Below are positions 16,521 through 26,095 of a stretch of DNA of 64,000 bases, one piece after another. A model generated the notes under the pieces. That model was not told the origin of the DNA. It saw only the letters and a program-made list of their open reading frames with translations, and made no database searches. The DNA is from an uncultured Pelagibacteraceae bacterium (GTDB taxonomy: Bacteria; Pseudomonadota; Alphaproteobacteria; Pelagibacterales; Pelagibacteraceae), in NCBI GenBank assembly GCA_902585365.1, contig CACIDF010000003.1:1-64000 (forward strand). The letters are read 5' to 3'. The first letter of the stretch is position 1; every line of letters begins with the position of its first letter. A program made the position numbers and the translations under genes.

Positions 16521-16809
16521 TGTTAATATTTACAAATTTTTTAAATTCTTTAGATGGTTTAAATAAAACTACATTTCTTGCAGAAATTATTTTTGTTTCT
16601 TTTGTTTTGGGATTTCTACCAGATCTTTGTTTTTTATGTCTTACCTCAAAAGTACCAAAATTAGATATCTTTACTTTTTTATTTTTTTTTAGATTTTCAA
16701 ATATTATATTAAGTATATCTTCTAATATTATATCTAATATCCTTTTAGATAAACCAAGCTTCATATATATTGAATTAACAATTTCTTTCTTGGTAAGATT
16801 AGTTCTCAT
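16510..16809 (-). CDS. ihfA: Integration host factor subunit alpha
   Basis: A DNA-bending nucleoid protein, one half of the IHF heterodimer. 99 residues of the HU/IHF family. Seen: NLTKKEIVNSIYMKLGLSK start, the VKISNFGTFEVRHKKQRSGR core, then the DNA-intercalating arm with RNPKTKE and the closing VVLFKPSKEFKKFVN. The alpha assignment rests on the plsX-ihfA-merR order, conserved in alphaproteobacteria. It overlaps plsX by four bases and merR by 11. Confidence 0.92.
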   Translation of the reverse strand: MRTNLTKKEIVNSIYMKLGLSKRILDIILEDILNIIFENLKKNKKVKISNFGTFEVRHKKQRSGRNPKTKETKIISARNVVLFKPSKEFKKFVNINNDQ

Positions 16810-17813
16810 TTAGAAATATTATCTCTAATTTTCTTAATTAAATTATTTTTAACTACTTTGATACACACATTTAAAGAATGAGAAAATCCTATATGATCTG
16901 TTGAACCGTGGCTTTTAACTACTGGTGAATTCAGTCCAATTAATATAGCGCCATTATAAAGTCTTGGATCTAATTTTTTTTTCACTTTGTTTAGATTTTT
17001 AATATTAATTAAGCTTGATAATTTACCTAAAATATTTGATGTCATTGACTCTTTGAATTCTTTAACAATAAAGTTAGCTGTGCCTTCTGCTGTTTTTAAG
17101 GCTATATTACCAGTAAAACCATCTGTAACTATTACGTTAGCTTCTCCATCCATTATATTATTTCCTTCTATGTAACCATTAAATCTGAAATTTTTGTTTT
17201 TTATGTTCTGTAGTTCTTGGTAAGCTTTTTTAATAATATGATTACCTTTTAATTCTTCAGATCCAACATTTAAAAGTGCAACAACTGCATCATCATTTGG
17301 ATATAAAGACTTAAATAGAGAGGAGCCCATAATAGAAAAATCTACTAAATTTTTATCATTGCATTCAATATTTGCCCCTAGATCCAAAACAACATTAAAA
17401 TTTCTTTTATTTGGCCAAAGTGCTGATAAAGCTGGTTTCTCTATATTTTCTATCATTTTCAAATTTAATTTAGAAATTACAAAAAGTGCACCTGTATTTC
17501 CTGCTGAAATAGCAACGTGAGACTCATTTTTTTTAACACTGTCTATGGTCATCCACATGCTAGTATCTTTACCTTTTTTAGCAGCAGATAAAGGAGAGTC
17601 TGTATCTAAAATTTTATTTTTAGTATCAAAGATATTAAAAATTTCTTTATTAAAATTTTTTGGAAAAAGTAATTCAATTTTATCTTTATCCCCAAAAATA
17701 TTATAAACAACATCTTTGTTTTCTTTTGAATTTACCAATATCCCATCAATTATTTTTTTTGGAGAATTATCACCACCCATTGCATCTACTGCAATTTTTA
17801 TATTTGAAGCCAT
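16806..17813 (-). CDS. plsX: Phosphate acyltransferase PlsX
   Basis: Makes acyl-phosphate from acyl-ACP, feeding PlsY (57 kb-side gene at 56658) in phospholipid synthesis. 335 residues from the ATG at 17813; a TTG two codons earlier is less likely. Seen: IKIAVDAMGGDNSPKKIIDG, the GNTGALFV stretch, LDLGANIECND, and EANVIVTDGFTGNIALKTAEG, with IGLNSPVVKSHGSTD near the end. It lies between rpmF and ihfA, as in most alphaproteobacteria. Confidence 0.95.
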   Translation of the reverse strand: MASNIKIAVDAMGGDNSPKKIIDGILVNSKENKDVVYNIFGDKDKIELLFPKNFNKEIFNIFDTKNKILDTDSPLSAAKKGKDTSMWMTIDSVKKNESHVAISAGNTGALFVISKLNLKMIENIEKPALSALWPNKRNFNVVLDLGANIECNDKNLVDFSIMGSSLFKSLYPNDDAVVALLNVGSEELKGNHIIKKAYQELQNIKNKNFRFNGYIEGNNIMDGEANVIVTDGFTGNIALKTAEGTANFIVKEFKESMTSNILGKLSSLINIKNLNKVKKKLDPRLYNGAILIGLNSPVVKSHGSTDHIGFSHSLNVCIKVVKNNLIKKIRDNISK

Positions 17814-17822
17814 AAGCAAAAA

Positions 17823-18002
17823 TTATTCCTTAGGATCTAAAACTTGTCTACCTTTATAAGTTCCAGTTTTTAAATCAATATGATGTGAAAGTCTATATTC
17901 ACCAGACTTTTTATCTTCAACAATATTTTTTGTAGAAAACTTAATGTGAGATCTACGCTTACCAGATCTAGACTTTGTTGTTTTACGTTTTGGAACAGCC
18001 AT
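17823..18002 (-). CDS. rpmF: 50S ribosomal protein L32
   Basis: A 59-residue protein just under common length cut-offs. Seen on the minus strand: [19 protein letters not shown] at the start, then [20 protein letters not shown], and [13 protein letters not shown] at the end, the standard alphaproteobacterial L32 without zinc cysteines. The ATG is at 18002 and the TAA at 17823-17825. It is followed nine bases later by plsX, the classical rpmF-plsX pair, and preceded by the cytochrome bc1 chaperone-like gene after three bases. Confidence 0.96.
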   Translation of the reverse strand: MAVPKRKTTKSRSGKRRSHIKFSTKNIVEDKKSGEYRLSHHIDLKTGTYKGRQVLDPKE

Positions 18003-18005
18003 AAT

Positions 18006-18479
18006 TTAAAATTTATGTTCTAATACACTTTTTGTAAATGAATTTAAAGTTATTTTTGACAAATAATTTGAATACTTTTCAAAATATCCAACAAATTTTT
18101 CATCATTGTCTTTAATTTCTAGAAATACTTTAAGAATTTTGATTTTTTGTTCCGAATTATATGTCTCCCAATTATCAATCTTATTGATTATAGAATATAG
18201 TAAATTAACATAAGTTTTCATCTTTTTATTAACAGTTTGATCTCCATAACCTATCTCCCTAATGTCAAGTTCGATTTGCCTAAAAACATAATCGTAAAAA
18301 TTTTGGAGATATTTTTGATCAATCTTAGATTTAAAATGTTTAAAAAAAAACGCTAGATGTAATAGAAATATTAAAAGTCTATCTGAGAATGTGTCATTTT
18401 CAGTAAAATAAAAAAAAAGAGTTTTATTTCTAGAGAGATTAACCAAATTATTATATATATTTATATATTCAGAATTCAT
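18006..18479 (-). CDS. Ubiquinol-cytochrome c chaperone family protein (CBP3-like)
   Basis: 157 residues. Seen: DTFSDRLLIFLLHLAFFFKHF, then YDYVFRQIELDIREIGYGDQ followed by TVNKKMK, the recognisable blocks of the bacterial relatives of mitochondrial CBP3/UQCC1, which help assemble the cytochrome bc1 complex. The bacterial role is inferred from that homology. Its start codon (CAT at 18477-18479) overlaps the start codon of the divergent bamE gene by two bases. It is followed by rpmF and plsX, the usual alphaproteobacterial order. Confidence 0.82.
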   Translation of the reverse strand: MNSEYINIYNNLVNLSRNKTLFFYFTENDTFSDRLLIFLLHLAFFFKHFKSKIDQKYLQNFYDYVFRQIELDIREIGYGDQTVNKKMKTYVNLLYSIINKIDNWETYNSEQKIKILKVFLEIKDNDEKFVGYFEKYSNYLSKITLNSFTKSVLEHKF

Positions 18480-18951
18480 GAAAATAATATTTTATATATC
18501 TATTTTTTTCTTAATATCAAATTGTTCTTTTAACTTAGTTGATGACCATCACGGTGTTTTTTTCTTAGAAAAAAAGGAAAAAAAAATTAAAGTTAATGAA
18601 TCAAATACAAATGATATTTTGTCTGTATTTGGAGAGCCTTCAACCAAAAGTACTTTTGATAATGATATTTGGATATATATAGAGCGTAAAATAACGAATA
18701 CACACTTTTTTGGTAGGAGAAAATTAGTTGTTAATAATGTAATGGTATTAGAAATTGATAATAGAGGTATTTTAGCAAAAAAAGACTTTTATAACGTTAA
18801 CGATATGAAAACTTTAAAGTTTGATACTCAAAGATCTGAAACTTTAAAGAAAAGAAATTTTATTTATAATTTTTTATCTAGTCTTAGACAAAAAGTTAAC
18901 GACCCTATGGGTGTTAGAAAGAAAAAAAGAGAACAAGGTAGTGGGAATTAA
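18478..18951 (+). CDS. bamE: Outer membrane assembly lipoprotein, SmpA/OmlA (BamE) family
   Basis: 157 residues. Seen: a short signal peptide with lipobox LISNC (Cys at about residue 16), then the SmpA/OmlA core with NDILSVFGEPSTKSTFDND and WIYIERKITNTHFFGRRK, and VLEIDNRGIL. BamE stabilises the BAM outer-membrane insertion complex; here this is inferred from the family. Its ATG overlaps the divergent CBP3-like ATG in one CATG. The C-terminal tail is basic. It is convergent with hppA after a 16-base gap. Confidence 0.86.
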   Translation: MKIIFYISIFFLISNCSFNLVDDHHGVFFLEKKEKKIKVNESNTNDILSVFGEPSTKSTFDNDIWIYIERKITNTHFFGRRKLVVNNVMVLEIDNRGILAKKDFYNVNDMKTLKFDTQRSETLKKRNFIYNFLSSLRQKVNDPMGVRKKKREQGSGN

Positions 18952-18967
18952 AATTTTTGAATTAAAT

Positions 18968-21073
18968 TTAACCCGCTATTACGGCTAGAAGTAATAATGC
19001 TACAATATTTGTAATTTTTATCATCGGATTTACTGCTGGTCCAGCAGTATCTTTATAAGGATCTCCAACTGTATCACCAGTTACAGCAGCCTTATGTGCT
19101 TCCGAGCCCTTACCGCCAAAATTTCCATCTTCTATATATTTTTTTGCATTATCCCATGCTCCGCCGCCTGCAGTCATTGAAACGGCAACAAATAATCCGG
19201 TTATGATTACACCAAGCAACATTGCACCAACTGAAGCTAATGCAGCTACCTGTCCTCCTATTGATAAAATAATAAAATACAGTACAATTGGTGAAAGCAC
19301 TGGTAATAATGATGGAATTATCATTTCTTTAATTGCTGCAACAGTTAATAAATCTACTAATTTTGCGTAATCTGGTTTTTGTTTTCTTTTCATAATACCT
19401 GGATATTTTTTAAATTGCCTTCTTACCTCAATAACGACCGCACCTCCAGCTCTACCCACTGCTTGCATGCCCATTGATCCAAAAAGATATGGTAACATAC
19501 CACCAATTAGTAATCCTACAACTACGTAAGGATTTGATAAATCAAATGTAACAATGATACCCTCTAATTTAGATCCAGCGACTTTTGAGAAATGTTTTAT
19601 ATCTTCTGTATACGCTGCAAATAAAACTAACGCTCCCAATCCAGCAGATCCAATTGCATAACCCTTTGTTACTGCTTTTGTTGTATTTCCCACTGCATCT
19701 AATGCATCTGTAGTTTTTCTTACATTGTTTGGTAATTTAGACATTTCTGCAATTCCACCTGCATTATCTGTTACTGGTCCATAGGCATCTAATGCTACAA
19801 CCATCCCAGCAAGAGCTAACATTGTGGTTACAGCTATCGCAATACCATATAATCCTGCAATATTATTAGTTAAAAGTATTCCAGCTACAATAATCAAAGC
19901 AGGTATAGCTGTAGCCTCTAAAGAAATAGCCAAACCCTGAATTACGTTAGTACCATGACCAGTTGTTGAAGATCCTGCAACACTTCTAACAGGCCTATAA
20001 TTTGTGCCTGTATAATATTCTGTTACCCAAATTAATAATCCAGTAATAACTAAACCTATTACACCGCAATAATATAAATCTGTTCCAGTAAAAGATTTAT
20101 TTTTAAGTTTATATATATTTTCCAATCCTAGAACATAGTCTGTAACAGGATATAAAACTATTAAAGAAGCTATAGCGGAAACTATAAATCCTTTATATAA
20201 AGCGTTCATAACATTTTTGCTATTACCCAATCTAACAAAAAATGTTCCAACAATAGAAGTCAGAATACATGCACCACCTATTGTCAAAGGATATATCATC
20301 ATACTCATATCATTAGGGAAAAATATTGATGATAATACCATAGTCGCAACAATCGTTACCGCGTATGTTTCGAATAAGTCAGCTGCCATACCTGCACAAT
20401 CTCCTACATTGTCTCCTACATTATCAGCTATAACAGCAGGATTTCTCGGATCATCCTCTGGGATTCCAGCCTCAACTTTTCCAACTAGATCTGCACCAAC
20501 GTCAGCACCTTTTGTGAATATGCCTCCACCTAATCTAGCAAAAATTGAAATTAAAGATGCGCCAAAACCTAGTGCCACCAGAGCATTCACTATTTCCCTC
20601 TCATCAATTCCAAATTTTAATAAAAGATAATAATAAACTGCAATCGATAATAAGGCTAAACCAGCAACTAGCATACCTGTCACTGCTCCTGATTTGAATG
20701 CAACATTTAAACCACTATCTAAACCTTTTCTTGATGCTTCTGCGGTTCGAACATTTGCTTGAACAGAAACTAACATTCCCACATAACCTGCAATACCTGA
20801 GAGAGTTGCGCCTACAAGATAACCTAAACCAACCAGAATACTAAAAGAAAAACTCACAATTACTAAAACTACAACTCCTACAATTGCAATAGTTTTATAT
20901 TGTCTGTTTAAATATGCTTTTGCACCAATTTGTATGGCTGATGCAATTTCTTGCATTTTAGCATTACCTGCACTTGAACTTAAAATACTTTTACCTGTAA
21001 AAAAACCATAAACTATTGATAAAAGTCCAGCTAATATAGTGTAAATTAATATTGATTCAGTATTACTTGACAT
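18968..21073 (-). CDS. hppA: Membrane proton-pumping pyrophosphatase
   Basis: Couples pyrophosphate hydrolysis to proton pumping across the inner membrane. 701 residues with about 15-16 transmembrane helices. Seen: the substrate-site loop with [20 protein letters not shown], the [15 protein letters not shown] motif, and the C-terminal [15 protein letters not shown] and [20 protein letters not shown] blocks. [10 protein letters not shown] has Lys where potassium-dependent forms have Ala, so it should be the potassium-independent, proton-pumping class. It is monocistronic, with 57 bases before thiL's 3' end. It fits energy conservation in oligotrophic marine bacteria. Confidence 0.96.
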   Translation of the reverse strand: MSSNTESILIYTILAGLLSIVYGFFTGKSILSSSAGNAKMQEIASAIQIGAKAYLNRQYKTIAIVGVVVLVIVSFSFSILVGLGYLVGATLSGIAGYVGMLVSVQANVRTAEASRKGLDSGLNVAFKSGAVTGMLVAGLALLSIAVYYYLLLKFGIDEREIVNALVALGFGASLISIFARLGGGIFTKGADVGADLVGKVEAGIPEDDPRNPAVIADNVGDNVGDCAGMAADLFETYAVTIVATMVLSSIFFPNDMSMMIYPLTIGGACILTSIVGTFFVRLGNSKNVMNALYKGFIVSAIASLIVLYPVTDYVLGLENIYKLKNKSFTGTDLYYCGVIGLVITGLLIWVTEYYTGTNYRPVRSVAGSSTTGHGTNVIQGLAISLEATAIPALIIVAGILLTNNIAGLYGIAIAVTTMLALAGMVVALDAYGPVTDNAGGIAEMSKLPNNVRKTTDALDAVGNTTKAVTKGYAIGSAGLGALVLFAAYTEDIKHFSKVAGSKLEGIIVTFDLSNPYVVVGLLIGGMLPYLFGSMGMQAVGRAGGAVVIEVRRQFKKYPGIMKRKQKPDYAKLVDLLTVAAIKEMIIPSLLPVLSPIVLYFIILSIGGQVAALASVGAMLLGVIITGLFVAVSMTAGGGAWDNAKKYIEDGNFGGKGSEAHKAAVTGDTVGDPYKDTAGPAVNPMIKITNIVALLLLAVIAG

Positions 21074-21130
21074 AATTTTGTTTTTTAAAAATCGGACAAT
21101 ACAAAATAAAACATAAAAGGCAATAAAATA

Positions 21131-22096
21131 TTAAGTAAAAAGGTGCTCATAGCCTGGTATTTTTGTAAAATTCATCACTTTATTGGCATTTAGTAACCTA
21201 TATTTGAATTTTTTTTTTGATAAAATTTTACCTATTCTACTAATTTTTGTATTGGTTATTCTTGAAATTTTAATGATTTTATCTCTGTTGGATTTATTTG
21301 CAGTAAATAAAATTTGATAGTCATCACCATTAAAAATAAATTCATTTTTTTTTAAAGAATTTTTACTTAAAAATATTTTTAATTTACTAGATATAGGTAT
21401 TTTATCATAATAAATTTCTGATGATATTTTTTGAGCATTAATCATTTTATTTAAATCAACTAATAAACCATCAGAAATATCGATTGATGTATTTGCTATC
21501 TTTGTTAAATACTTTGAAAAATTCAAGTTTATAACTGGTAAATAAAATTTGTTTATAAAATATTTTTTGTAAATATTTTTATTAAAATTTTGTTTTTGTA
21601 AATATCTTAAACCTAAATAACTATCACCTAAATTACCTGTTAAATATATATCGTCATTTATTTTAGCATTATTTCTTTTAACTACTTTATTGCTGAATCC
21701 TAATGAAACAACAGTAAATGAATTTATTTTTGAAAAAACTGTATCACCTCCAGATAGTTTTATAGAAAATTTCCGTTGTTCAGATTTTAATGAATTTATT
21801 ATTTTTTTTAAGTTTTTGCTGCTAAAAGACTGTTTGTTTCCACTCCCTGAAATAAAATAAAATTTAGGTATAACACCTTTACAAACCAAATCTGATATTG
21901 AAGATCTGATTATTTTTTTGATTAATAAATCTGGTTTTTTAAAGTTTGGAAAGTGAATTTTTTCTACATAAGTATCAATAGAAATTACGTTTTTATTTTT
22001 TTTGTCAAAAAAAACATCATCATTTAACCCCAATGCAGATGGATTATTCTTAACTAGTTTGGTTAGATAATTCCCTATTAAAGTACTTTCATTCAT
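21131..22096 (-). CDS. thiL: Thiamine-monophosphate kinase
   Basis: Phosphorylates thiamine monophosphate to the active diphosphate. 321 residues, AIR synthase-like fold. Seen: GLNDDVFFDKKNKNVISIDT near the N-terminus, a KLSGGDTVFSK stretch, NDDIYLTGNLGDSYLGL, and IDISDGLLVDLNKM, with FNGDDYQILFT near the C-terminus. It overlaps nusB by eight bases. It is the last gene of the riboflavin-nusB run. Confidence 0.92.
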   Translation of the reverse strand: MNESTLIGNYLTKLVKNNPSALGLNDDVFFDKKNKNVISIDTYVEKIHFPNFKKPDLLIKKIIRSSISDLVCKGVIPKFYFISGSGNKQSFSSKNLKKIINSLKSEQRKFSIKLSGGDTVFSKINSFTVVSLGFSNKVVKRNNAKINDDIYLTGNLGDSYLGLRYLQKQNFNKNIYKKYFINKFYLPVINLNFSKYLTKIANTSIDISDGLLVDLNKMINAQKISSEIYYDKIPISSKLKIFLSKNSLKKNEFIFNGDDYQILFTANKSNRDKIIKISRITNTKISRIGKILSKKKFKYRLLNANKVMNFTKIPGYEHLFT

Positions 22097-22493
22097 TAGT
22101 TAATCTTAAATTTTTAGAAATTTTGTCAAGTAATGCATTTAAATATTTTGTTTTTGCATCTTCAATAAAATAATTTGATGCGTTTAAATATTCTTTAATG
22201 ATTATTTTTGATGATGTTGCTGGTTTGTAAAGAAGTTCATAAATAGCACTTTTTAAAATAATCAAAAAAACATTGTCATGGTTTTTAAAATTAATTTCGG
22301 TGTCTAAATGTTTTTTAATTTCTGTAATTATTACTTCATTTCTCTCAATTGTACCAAAAACAACATCTTTTATAAACTTTTTAAACCTATGTTTAGGAAT
22401 TATTATTTTTTGATCATTGTTATAATACTTTCCATATAAAATTTGGATAATTATAACTCTAGGGTTATTTTTTGGACTAAAAATTGGTTTCAT
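22089..22493 (-). CDS. nusB: Transcription antitermination factor NusB
   Basis: An RNA-binding factor in rRNA antitermination with NusE. 134 residues, all helical. Seen: N-terminal helix NPRVIIIQILYGKYYN, the LKSAIYELLYKPATSSKIIIKEYLN core split into typical NusB blocks, and the terminal KTKYLNALLDKISKNLR. It follows ribH, a common arrangement. The N-terminus is basic, as expected for RNA binding. Confidence 0.9.
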   Translation of the reverse strand: MKPIFSPKNNPRVIIIQILYGKYYNNDQKIIIPKHRFKKFIKDVVFGTIERNEVIITEIKKHLDTEINFKNHDNVFLIILKSAIYELLYKPATSSKIIIKEYLNASNYFIEDAKTKYLNALLDKISKNLRLTNE

Positions 22494-22505
22494 TTTATAA
22501 TTGAT

Positions 22506-22892
22506 TTATTTATATAGAATAGAATTTAACGCAAAAGCCGCTTCTTTACCTTTGTTTTTTCTCGATAAAGCTTGCTTATAATTAAAGCACGTTAAAATAC
22601 AGTTTCCTATAGGCTTTTTGTTATTTACACTTATATTCATGATTGCATCAATTACTGATTTCGATATTAAATCAAAATGAGCAGTTTTACCTCTAATTAC
22701 ACAACCAATAGCAACAAAACCATCAAACTTTTTTATATTTTTTGAAATTATTACCGGTATTTCAAATACGCCTGGAACTTTAATAATTTTTAAACTAGTT
22801 TTTTTGTTAAGATATTTTTTAGTACTTTTTAATAACGCATCACTAATGTCTTTATAGTAATCAGATACAACAATAAGAACTTTTTTTTTCAT
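22506..22892 (-). CDS. ribH: 6,7-dimethyl-8-ribityllumazine synthase
   Basis: The penultimate riboflavin step, condensing the pyrimidine intermediate with dihydroxybutanone phosphate. 128 residues, rather short against the usual 150 or so. Seen: VPGVFEIPVIISKNIKKFD, FVAIGCVIRGKTAHFD with the catalytic His, and IGNCILTCFNYKQALSR followed by NKGKEAAFALN. The gene overlaps the ribB gene by four bases. Confidence 0.93.
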   Translation of the reverse strand: MKKKVLIVVSDYYKDISDALLKSTKKYLNKKTSLKIIKVPGVFEIPVIISKNIKKFDGFVAIGCVIRGKTAHFDLISKSVIDAIMNISVNNKKPIGNCILTCFNYKQALSRKNKGKEAAFALNSILYK

Positions 22893-23989
22893 TTAATAAT
22901 CTCTTGTTTTACAATTTTTATATCAAATCCTTCTAGACCTACAACTTTTTTAAGAGATCTTGTAACTAAAATCATATTTTTAATTTTTAAGGATTTTATT
23001 ATTTGCGCACCTATGCCGTAGTTTCTTATTAATTGATCTGGATTCTTTTTAATTTTTTCTGATTTTAGATCACGTAATGTTGCAGATACAGATTTAATAT
23101 TAGTATCCCTTATAAATATAAGAACACAATTATTAAATTTTTGAAAGTATTTTAAAGTTTTGTTAAATGAATTTGGTAGATTTTTTCCCGTAAGATAGTT
23201 CTCAACAATATTTGAAGATATAACTCTAACTCTAGTGTTTTTATTGGATTTAATTTTGCCTTTTACTAACGCAAAATTCTCAGATCCATCTAATAGATTT
23301 TCAAATACTTTAATTGAAAAATTTTGATTATTAATTGTTATATGATCCTTTTTCTTTAGCTTGATCAATTTCTCGTTTTTAAGTCTGTAAGAAATCAAAT
23401 CTTCAATTTTACCAATCTTCAGATCATGTTTTTTTGCAAAATCAAAAAGCTCTTTTCCTTTTGCCATAATACCATTGTCATTCATTATTTCACAAATAAC
23501 TGCCGAAGGGTTTTTGTTTGCAAGTTTTGAAATATCTACTGATGCTTCTGTATGCCCTGCTCTAACTAATACGCCGCCGTCTTTTGATATAATTGGAAAA
23601 ATATGTCCAGGAGAAACAATTTCTTCTTTCTTAACTTTATCTTTAATAGCTGTTTTGATAGTTTTGGACCTATCTTTAGCTGAAATACCTGTTGTAACAC
23701 CTTTTTTTGCCTCAATAGAAACAGTGAAAGCAGTTTGATTTCTTGAATTATTTATTGGGGACATTAATGATAAATTTAATTTTTTGGCTTGTTTGTCTGT
23801 AATAGCTAAACAAATTAATCCTCTACCATATTTAGCCATAAAATTAATTTTATTAGATGATACATTCGATGCTGGGACGACTAAATCTCCCTCATTCTCA
23901 CGATTTTCATCGTCAACAAGAATATACATTTCACCTTTTTTTGCAGACTTTATAATTTTATCTATTGGAGTGTAATTACTTTTTCCCAT
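22889..23989 (-). CDS. ribB: 3,4-dihydroxy-2-butanone 4-phosphate synthase with degenerate RibA-like domain
   Basis: 366 residues. The N-terminal half (to about 205) is a complete RibB domain, converting ribulose 5-phosphate to dihydroxybutanone phosphate. Seen: [16 protein letters not shown] with the acidic metal/substrate loop, and [18 protein letters not shown]. The C-terminal half has the length and ending of GTP cyclohydrolase II ([30 protein letters not shown]). However, I cannot find its zinc cysteine cluster or the glutamine/arginine catalytic loop, so it is probably not an active GTP cyclohydrolase. Such RibBX-type fusions are known. It overlaps ribE by 14 bases. Confidence 0.88.
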   Translation of the reverse strand: MGKSNYTPIDKIIKSAKKGEMYILVDDENRENEGDLVVPASNVSSNKINFMAKYGRGLICLAITDKQAKKLNLSLMSPINNSRNQTAFTVSIEAKKGVTTGISAKDRSKTIKTAIKDKVKKEEIVSPGHIFPIISKDGGVLVRAGHTEASVDISKLANKNPSAVICEIMNDNGIMAKGKELFDFAKKHDLKIGKIEDLISYRLKNEKLIKLKKKDHITINNQNFSIKVFENLLDGSENFALVKGKIKSNKNTRVRVISSNIVENYLTGKNLPNSFNKTLKYFQKFNNCVLIFIRDTNIKSVSATLRDLKSEKIKKNPDQLIRNYGIGAQIIKSLKIKNMILVTRSLKKVVGLEGFDIKIVKQEIIK

Positions 23990-24566
23990 AATGTTTTTTT
24001 ATATATTTTGATAAGATATCAATTTCAACATTGACAATTTGTCCCTTTTTTAGATCTGATAAATTTGTAAGCTTCAAACTGTGAGGTATTAACCATACTT
24101 GAAATCCTTTTTTTGTAACCTTTGATATTGTTAATGATACACCATTCAAAAGAATAGATGCTTTAGGTATTAAATATGATAAATTTTTTTTATCAATTGT
24201 GAAATCATATATTCTTGATTTACCTTTGTTAATAATTCCAATTACCTTTGATGTACAGTCAACGTGACCTTGGCATAAATGGCCTGAGATTTTCTGACCA
24301 TATTTTAAGGGTAATTCAAGATTTATCCTGTCGCCTATTGATATATGCTTAAATTTAGATCTATTCATTGTTTCTTTTAATAAATAAAATTCCATTATTC
24401 TATTCCTTAGAGATACCATTGTTAAACAAACGCCATCACAACATATTGAAACCCCTAAGTCTTTTTTTTTAACTTTTAAATTGCTTTTAATAAAAATATT
24501 TACACCTTTCGTGTTATTTTTAATCTTTTTTACAATCCCTTTATTAAAAATGATACCATTAAACAT
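23976..24566 (-). CDS. ribE: Riboflavin synthase alpha chain
   Basis: Dismutates two ribityllumazine molecules to riboflavin. 196 residues with the two lumazine-binding repeats. Seen: MFNGIIFNKGIVKKIK start, DLGVSICCDGVCLTMVSL, KISGHLCQGHVDCTSKVIGI at the domain junction, and ASILLNGVSLTISKV in repeat two. It sits between ribD (three bases away) and ribB (14-base overlap), so the rib genes form one operon with nusB and thiL. Confidence 0.94.
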   Translation of the reverse strand: MFNGIIFNKGIVKKIKNNTKGVNIFIKSNLKVKKKDLGVSICCDGVCLTMVSLRNRIMEFYLLKETMNRSKFKHISIGDRINLELPLKYGQKISGHLCQGHVDCTSKVIGIINKGKSRIYDFTIDKKNLSYLIPKASILLNGVSLTISKVTKKGFQVWLIPHSLKLTNLSDLKKGQIVNVEIDILSKYIKKHYGKK

Positions 24567-24568
24567 AA

Positions 24569-25651
24569 TTAACTATAACAAATAACTTTGTCCTCATTTA
24601 AATGAATATTTAAATCTTTTTTGTTTTTAAATTTTTTATTTAACTGATTAACTATTTCTTTTATCTTTAATTGTCCATTTGTATTTAAGTTTTTACCACT
24701 TTTAAATAGGAAAAACTGATTAATGTGTTTTTTTTTAATTAAGGATTTAGTCAATTCTTTGCCACCTTCTATTAAAAGATAATTTATATTCAATTTAAAT
24801 AATTTTTTTTTAATTTCTAAAAAATCTAAATTATTTTGATTATCTAAATTAACTTTATAATATTTAAATTTATTTTTTTTAATTATAGATAATTTTTTCT
24901 TATTAGATCTGTTATAAAAAAAAATGCATCTTTTTTTGTCATCTTTGAAAATATTAAGATTTTTTTTATAATTTAAGTTTTTGTCTAAAATAATTTTCGT
25001 AGGTGAGTAATTTTCTAAACCATTAATTCTGCAGTTTAAAAAAGGATTATCTTTATTTAAAGTTTTTGATGTGATTAGAATTGCATTATTCTTATATCTT
25101 AATAAGTGCGAAGTTTTTCGAGATAATTCATTGGTAATATTTTTATTCTTTTTGGAATAAATATAATAGTCATTTGAACAAGCTAATTTAGCAGTAATAT
25201 AAGGTAATTTATTTTTTCTAATAAAAAAATAACTTTTATAAAAATCAGTAATCTCTTTCATTTTAACTTTTTTTGTAAAAATATTGTGCTTTTTCAAAAC
25301 TATTTTTAGTTTATTGGCTGTTCTCGTATCGATATCATTAGATCCATATACAATTTTAGATATCTTTTTTTTTATAATTAAATCGGTACAAGGTGGCGTT
25401 TTTCCATGATGTGTACATGGCTCCAAAGTTACGTAAATAGTCGAGCCTTTTAAATCATTTTTATTTGCTAAACGAATTGCATTCGCTTCTGCATGAGGTC
25501 TTCCATTAATTGATGTTTTTGAGAGCGATAAAATTTTATTATTCTTAACTATAATACATCCAACAGAGGGGTTTTCTCCTGTCAAACCTTCATGTTGTTT
25601 GGCTAGATTTAAAGCTAATTTGAGGTAAAATTTATCTTTTTTTGAAGACAT
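24569..25651 (-). CDS. ribD: Riboflavin biosynthesis deaminase/reductase RibD
   Basis: Bifunctional enzyme that deaminates and then reduces the pyrimidine intermediate. 360 residues. Seen: deaminase domain with [15 protein letters not shown], zinc ligands in RPHAEANAI and [13 protein letters not shown]; reductase domain from about residue 150 with [14 protein letters not shown] and [17 protein letters not shown]. The reductase half is low-complexity and lysine-rich, so its alignment with relatives will be weak. It overlaps nrdR by 20 bases and starts the rib operon. Confidence 0.93.
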   Translation of the reverse strand: MSSKKDKFYLKLALNLAKQHEGLTGENPSVGCIIVKNNKILSLSKTSINGRPHAEANAIRLANKNDLKGSTIYVTLEPCTHHGKTPPCTDLIIKKKISKIVYGSNDIDTRTANKLKIVLKKHNIFTKKVKMKEITDFYKSYFFIRKNKLPYITAKLACSNDYYIYSKKNKNITNELSRKTSHLLRYKNNAILITSKTLNKDNPFLNCRINGLENYSPTKIILDKNLNYKKNLNIFKDDKKRCIFFYNRSNKKKLSIIKKNKFKYYKVNLDNQNNLDFLEIKKKLFKLNINYLLIEGGKELTKSLIKKKHINQFFLFKSGKNLNTNGQLKIKEIVNQLNKKFKNKKDLNIHLNEDKVICYS

Positions 25652-26090
25652 CTATCTTGTCTACAAATTGAACGAAATCTTTTTCTTCTCTAAAATTTCT
25701 ATATACAGATGCAAATCTAACATAAGCAACAGGATCTAAATTTTTAAGACCTTCCATTACCATTGTTCCTATTGTGCTAGATGAAATCTCACTTTGACCA
25801 ATTTCTTCCAACGAATTTGATATTTTGGTTATAAATTTTTCTACTGTATCCGTATCTATTGGTCTTTTCTTTAATGCTATATAAATTGATTTAGATAACT
25901 TTTCTCTATCAAAAGGAGACTTTCTTCCGTTTTTTTTTACAATAGTAAGTTCTCTAATTTGAATTCTTTCAAATGTTGTAAATCTTTCGCCACATGTAGT
26001 ACAAAGTCTTCTTCTTCTAATTGCTGTACCATCTTCTGTTGGCCTAGAATCCACAACTGAAGTTTCCCCTTTTTTACACGGACAGATCAT
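25632..26090 (-). CDS. nrdR: Transcriptional repressor NrdR
   Basis: A zinc-ribbon/ATP-cone repressor of ribonucleotide reductase genes. 152 residues. Seen: [19 protein letters not shown], the [12 protein letters not shown] ribbon, then an ATP-cone with [18 protein letters not shown] and [20 protein letters not shown]. Odd: the first zinc pair reads CPC (C3, C5) rather than the usual CPxC, one residue short. The order nrdR-ribD downstream of glyA is conserved in alphaproteobacteria. A NrdR box was not found in this window. Confidence 0.94.
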   Translation of the reverse strand: MICPCKKGETSVVDSRPTEDGTAIRRRRLCTTCGERFTTFERIQIRELTIVKKNGRKSPFDREKLSKSIYIALKKRPIDTDTVEKFITKISNSLEEIGQSEISSSTIGTMVMEGLKNLDPVAYVRFASVYRNFREEKDFVQFVDKIDVFKKR

Positions 26091-26095
26091 TTAGG

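Noticed and set aside
20217-20630. 137-residue open frame antisense to hppA
   Set aside because: It lies entirely inside a strongly conserved pyrophosphatase gene in the opposite strand and has low-complexity composition typical of a shadow frame.
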